A program made the position numbers and the translations under genes. A stretch of DNA of 6,481 nucleotides from DATLOJ01 sp035536315 (GTDB taxonomy: Bacteria; Actinomycetota; CADDZG01; JAHWKV01): contig DATLOJ010000032.1 in NCBI GenBank assembly GCA_035536315.1, forward strand, positions 1-6,481, written 5' to 3'. The first letter of the stretch is position 1. The number at the start of each line of letters is the position of its first letter. Below the pieces are notes generated by a model, which was given only the letters and a program-made list of their open reading frames with translations, was not told where the DNA came from and ran no database searches. Below, one piece after another: positions 4,825 through 6,481 of this stretch.

Positions 4825-5745
4825 TCAAGGGACTCGCAGAATCGGCATCGGCTGGTCTCTCTTGGCCAGCTCCTTCCGGAGACGCTTGCGAAGATTGCGA
4901 ACGCTTGGAATGACGGACAGTGGAAAGACCGCCCCGTTTCCGAAGAAGCCGACGAGCCTTCTGGGAACGAAGAAGTGGCGGCCCCCTTCCTCCAGAACAG
5001 CGCCCCGAGCGAGGTAGGCGCTGAACCGAGTCCCCGCCAGGCTGTGGTGATGAAGCGTGAGGCAGGCGGGGCCTGAGGCCGGCGCAGCATCGATCTCCAG
5101 CCGGTCGCGGGCCGGAGCGCAGTACACCCGTTGCATGTACGGGTATCCATCACCGCCCTTCATCGTCAGGACTCCCGTCTCCTCCTTCGACGCGACCTTG
5201 AAGAGCGCGGCCAGCTCATCTCGGGGAAGGGGTTTCGAATCATGGGCTTGTTCTGCAACGGGCTCGGGCAACGGAGGGCCGATGACGGACCGTCCGGATC
5301 CGGCCCCCGAGATTATTCGCACGGGCGAGACCTCGACCCAAAGCCGCGGAAGATAGAAGTCGAGCATCTTCACCGTCAGGCCGTTCAGTGCAAGGCGGGC
5401 CTGCGGAAATTTCCTGCGCATCTCGGATACGTAGCGGTCGGTGTTCTCCTGGATGTTCTCGTCCCTGACCGTGGCGTCTCCTTGAACGAGAACGTGTGTC
5501 GAATCCGGCAGCCCGGAACCTTTGGAGGCGGAGAACAACAGTGCAACCTTCGGGTTCTTCTTTGCGTAGTCGGCTTTGGTTGGGTAGGCCAACCCGGTCG
5601 CAATCGAGATGATGTTTTTGTTGGGGTTCCAGTACGGAGTGACCGGCCAGCACAGGGGTTCGCCCTTGGGAGTGAAGTATGCGTACTCGGTGACTATGAA
5701 GCGGTCGAATATCCGGGCGAGATCCGAAGGGACTTTCTCGATCAA
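4825..5745 (-). CDS. PPOX-type flavin/F420-binding split-barrel protein with C-terminal extension, 306 aa
   Basis: The N-terminal half (about residues 8-145) has the shape of the pyridoxamine-phosphate-oxidase-like split barrel: an N-terminal helix, the strand FIVTEYAYFTPKGEPLCWPV (16-35), a strand pair with a turn ending in IISIATG (45-51), a helix and strand with KKNPKVALLFS (62-72), and VLVQGDATVRDE (85-96). This resembles general-stress-protein-26/PPOX enzymes, which bind FMN, F420 or haem and often reduce small molecules; the cofactor and substrate cannot be told. The second half (about 175-268) looks like a further, diverged barrel-like domain, followed by a very basic tail (RNLRKRLRKELAKR, 283-296). 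The total is about twice a single-domain PPOX protein. The start is TTG 5745, immediately after the TAG of the nucleotidyltransferase; the first in-frame ATG lies only far into the barrel. No signal peptide or membrane segment is seen. It appears co-transcribed with accD. Confidence 0.72.
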   Translation of the reverse strand: MIEKVPSDLARIFDRFIVTEYAYFTPKGEPLCWPVTPYWNPNKNIISIATGLAYPTKADYAKKNPKVALLFSASKGSGLPDSTHVLVQGDATVRDENIQENTDRYVSEMRRKFPQARLALNGLTVKMLDFYLPRLWVEVSPVRIISGAGSGRSVIGPPLPEPVAEQAHDSKPLPRDELAALFKVASKEETGVLTMKGGDGYPYMQRVYCAPARDRLEIDAAPASGPACLTLHHHSLAGTRFSAYLARGAVLEEGGRHFFVPRRLVGFFGNGAVFPLSVIPSVRNLRKRLRKELAKRDQPMPILRVP

Positions 5746-6429
5746 CTAACCGGAAAGCTCTTTCGATGCTTCCTTGACGTCCTTCACTGTGTCGATGCCG
5801 CGCCAGTAGCCATCAATTTGGTAGGCCCCCAGCTTTCGCTGCTTGGCCAGCTCGGGGAAGGTCGAGTCTTCATGGTCACCCTTGTCGGGAAGGAGGGCGG
5901 TCAGCTCCGGTTCGAAGCAGTAGATCCCGGCATTGATCCAATAAGGAAGCTTGGGGCTTTGAACGAAGCCTTTGATCAGATCGCCCTCGAGGTCGGCGAT
6001 GCCCCACGTCGTTTGGTACTGCGCAAGTGCGATTGTCGCCACGGCCCCCAGCTCGGAGTGCTTTGTCTCCAGTTCATTTAGAGCGAATCGACTCAGGACA
6101 TCTCCGTTCAGCGCCATCCAGCGCTCGGTCTGTTCGGGAAGATGCTTCGCCGCGAACTTGAGTCCGCCGCCGCGTCCGAGCGGCTCGTCCTCTACCGCAT
6201 ACCCGATCTTCACTCCCAGCTCGGTTCCATCTCGGAGATGGTCCTGAAGCACGTTCGCAAGGTAGCCGCACGAGACCACCACCTGCTCGACGCCGTTTTC
6301 AGCGAGCCACCGAATCTGATGCTCCACGATCGGCGTGCCCGCGATCTCCACCATCGCCTTGGGGCGGTCGTCGGTGTACGGCCTCAGCCGAGTCGCCTGG
6401 CCGCCGGCCAGAATCACTGCCTGTCTCAT
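5746..6429 (-). CDS. Sugar-phosphate nucleotidyltransferase (NTP-transferase family), 227 aa
   Basis: Such enzymes join a nucleoside triphosphate to a sugar 1-phosphate, giving an activated NDP-sugar for glycans or glycolipids. The hallmark N-terminus is clear: AVILAGGQATRLRPYTDDRPKAMVEI would be its extended form, with G9-G10, R14 and K24 as the phosphate and sugar-binding positions (residues 4-29). NGD (108-110) supplies the metal-binding Asp, GRGGGLKFAA (85-94) is a substrate-loop segment, and STFPEL (189-194) is typical. Near the C-terminus GYWRGIDTVKD (207-217) replaces the W-x-D-x-G-T of RmlA or ManC-type enzymes and looks more like the W-x-x-M-D-T of glucose-1-phosphate cytidylyltransferases. 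There is no left-handed beta-helix domain, so it is the short form. ATG 6429 starts right before the first strand. No good Shine-Dalgarno is present. It is the first gene of the minus-strand run and abuts the flavin gene without a gap. Confidence 0.85.
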   Translation of the reverse strand: MRQAVILAGGQATRLRPYTDDRPKAMVEIAGTPIVEHQIRWLAENGVEQVVVSCGYLANVLQDHLRDGTELGVKIGYAVEDEPLGRGGGLKFAAKHLPEQTERWMALNGDVLSRFALNELETKHSELGAVATIALAQYQTTWGIADLEGDLIKGFVQSPKLPYWINAGIYCFEPELTALLPDKGDHEDSTFPELAKQRKLGAYQIDGYWRGIDTVKDVKEASKELSG

Positions 6430-6438
6430 ATCGCTGTC

Positions 6439-6467
6439 ACTTTATCGGGGCTTGGCCCGCGGGTCAG
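6439..6467 (-). promoter_or_regulatory. Candidate promoter of the nucleotidyltransferase-flavin protein-accD-accE operon
   Basis: On the minus strand CTGACC (6467-6462, four of six to TTGACA) is separated by exactly 17 bp from TAAAGT (6444-6439, four of six to TATAAT), 9 nt before the ATG at 6429. This is the only place in the window where both boxes line up. It predicts a short-leader or leaderless transcript. The remaining bases to the right edge hold no recognisable coding segment, though the end of an upstream gene cannot be excluded. Confidence 0.4.
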
Positions 6468-6481
6468 GCGGCGGGGAGCAT

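Noticed and set aside
5131..6081. A 316-codon open frame on the plus strand
   Set aside because: It runs antisense across two well-supported minus-strand genes, has no recognisable domain and uses unlikely residue composition; it is a shadow of GC-rich coding DNA.
1..6481. CRISPR array, tRNA, rRNA, insertion sequence, integration site or phage genes
   Set aside because: I looked on both strands for spaced direct repeats, transposase or integrase motifs and tRNA-like cloverleaf sequence and saw none.

Overview
The window looks like chromosomal DNA of an actinobacterium (Actinomycetota), possibly an uncultured or deep-branching one. Base composition by eye is moderately GC-rich, roughly 60%. 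The main lineage marker is a very small ORF (accE) overlapping the 3' end of an acyl-CoA carboxylase beta-subunit gene, because carboxylase epsilon subunits are known from actinobacteria. The tandem-duplicated 3-hydroxybutyryl-CoA dehydrogenase is also a form I associate with this phylum. No rRNA, tRNA, CRISPR array, insertion sequence or phage gene is visible.

Layout: (1) Positions 1-404, minus strand: the N-terminal part of a class V (alanine-glyoxylate/serine-pyruvate type) aminotransferase, cut by the window edge. (2) Positions 405-464: a 60-bp divergent intergenic region with back-to-back -10-like hexamers. (3) Positions 465-2231, plus strand: a 588-aa two-copy 3-hydroxyacyl-CoA dehydrogenase. 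(4) Positions 2232-2398: a spacer with three hairpins in a row. (5) Positions 2399-2814, plus strand: a compact hicA-hicB toxin-antitoxin pair. (6) Positions 2815-2935: a convergent spacer with terminator-like structures for both strands. (7) Positions 6429 down to 2936, minus strand: a tightly packed run of sugar nucleotidyltransferase, flavin split-barrel protein, accD and accE, with a plausible promoter at 6439-6467 near the right edge.

How the genes work together: AccD and AccE should be the carboxyltransferase and epsilon subunits of an acyl-CoA carboxylase making malonyl-CoA and/or methylmalonyl-CoA. The biotinylated alpha subunit must be encoded elsewhere. The dehydrogenase acts on 3-hydroxyacyl-CoA in beta-oxidation or butyrate/hydroxybutyrate metabolism, so both sides of hicAB carry acyl-CoA genes, but on opposite strands and probably without co-regulation. 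The link between the nucleotidyltransferase, the flavin protein and the carboxylase rests on gene packing alone.

I do not see a clearly new defence, mobile or RNA system. The points most worth checking are: the altered cofactor pocket in the second half of the dehydrogenase; a Val at the carboxylase specificity position; the unusual starts and coupling of accE and the flavin gene; a consistent leaderless-promoter pattern; and the unexplained four-gene operon.
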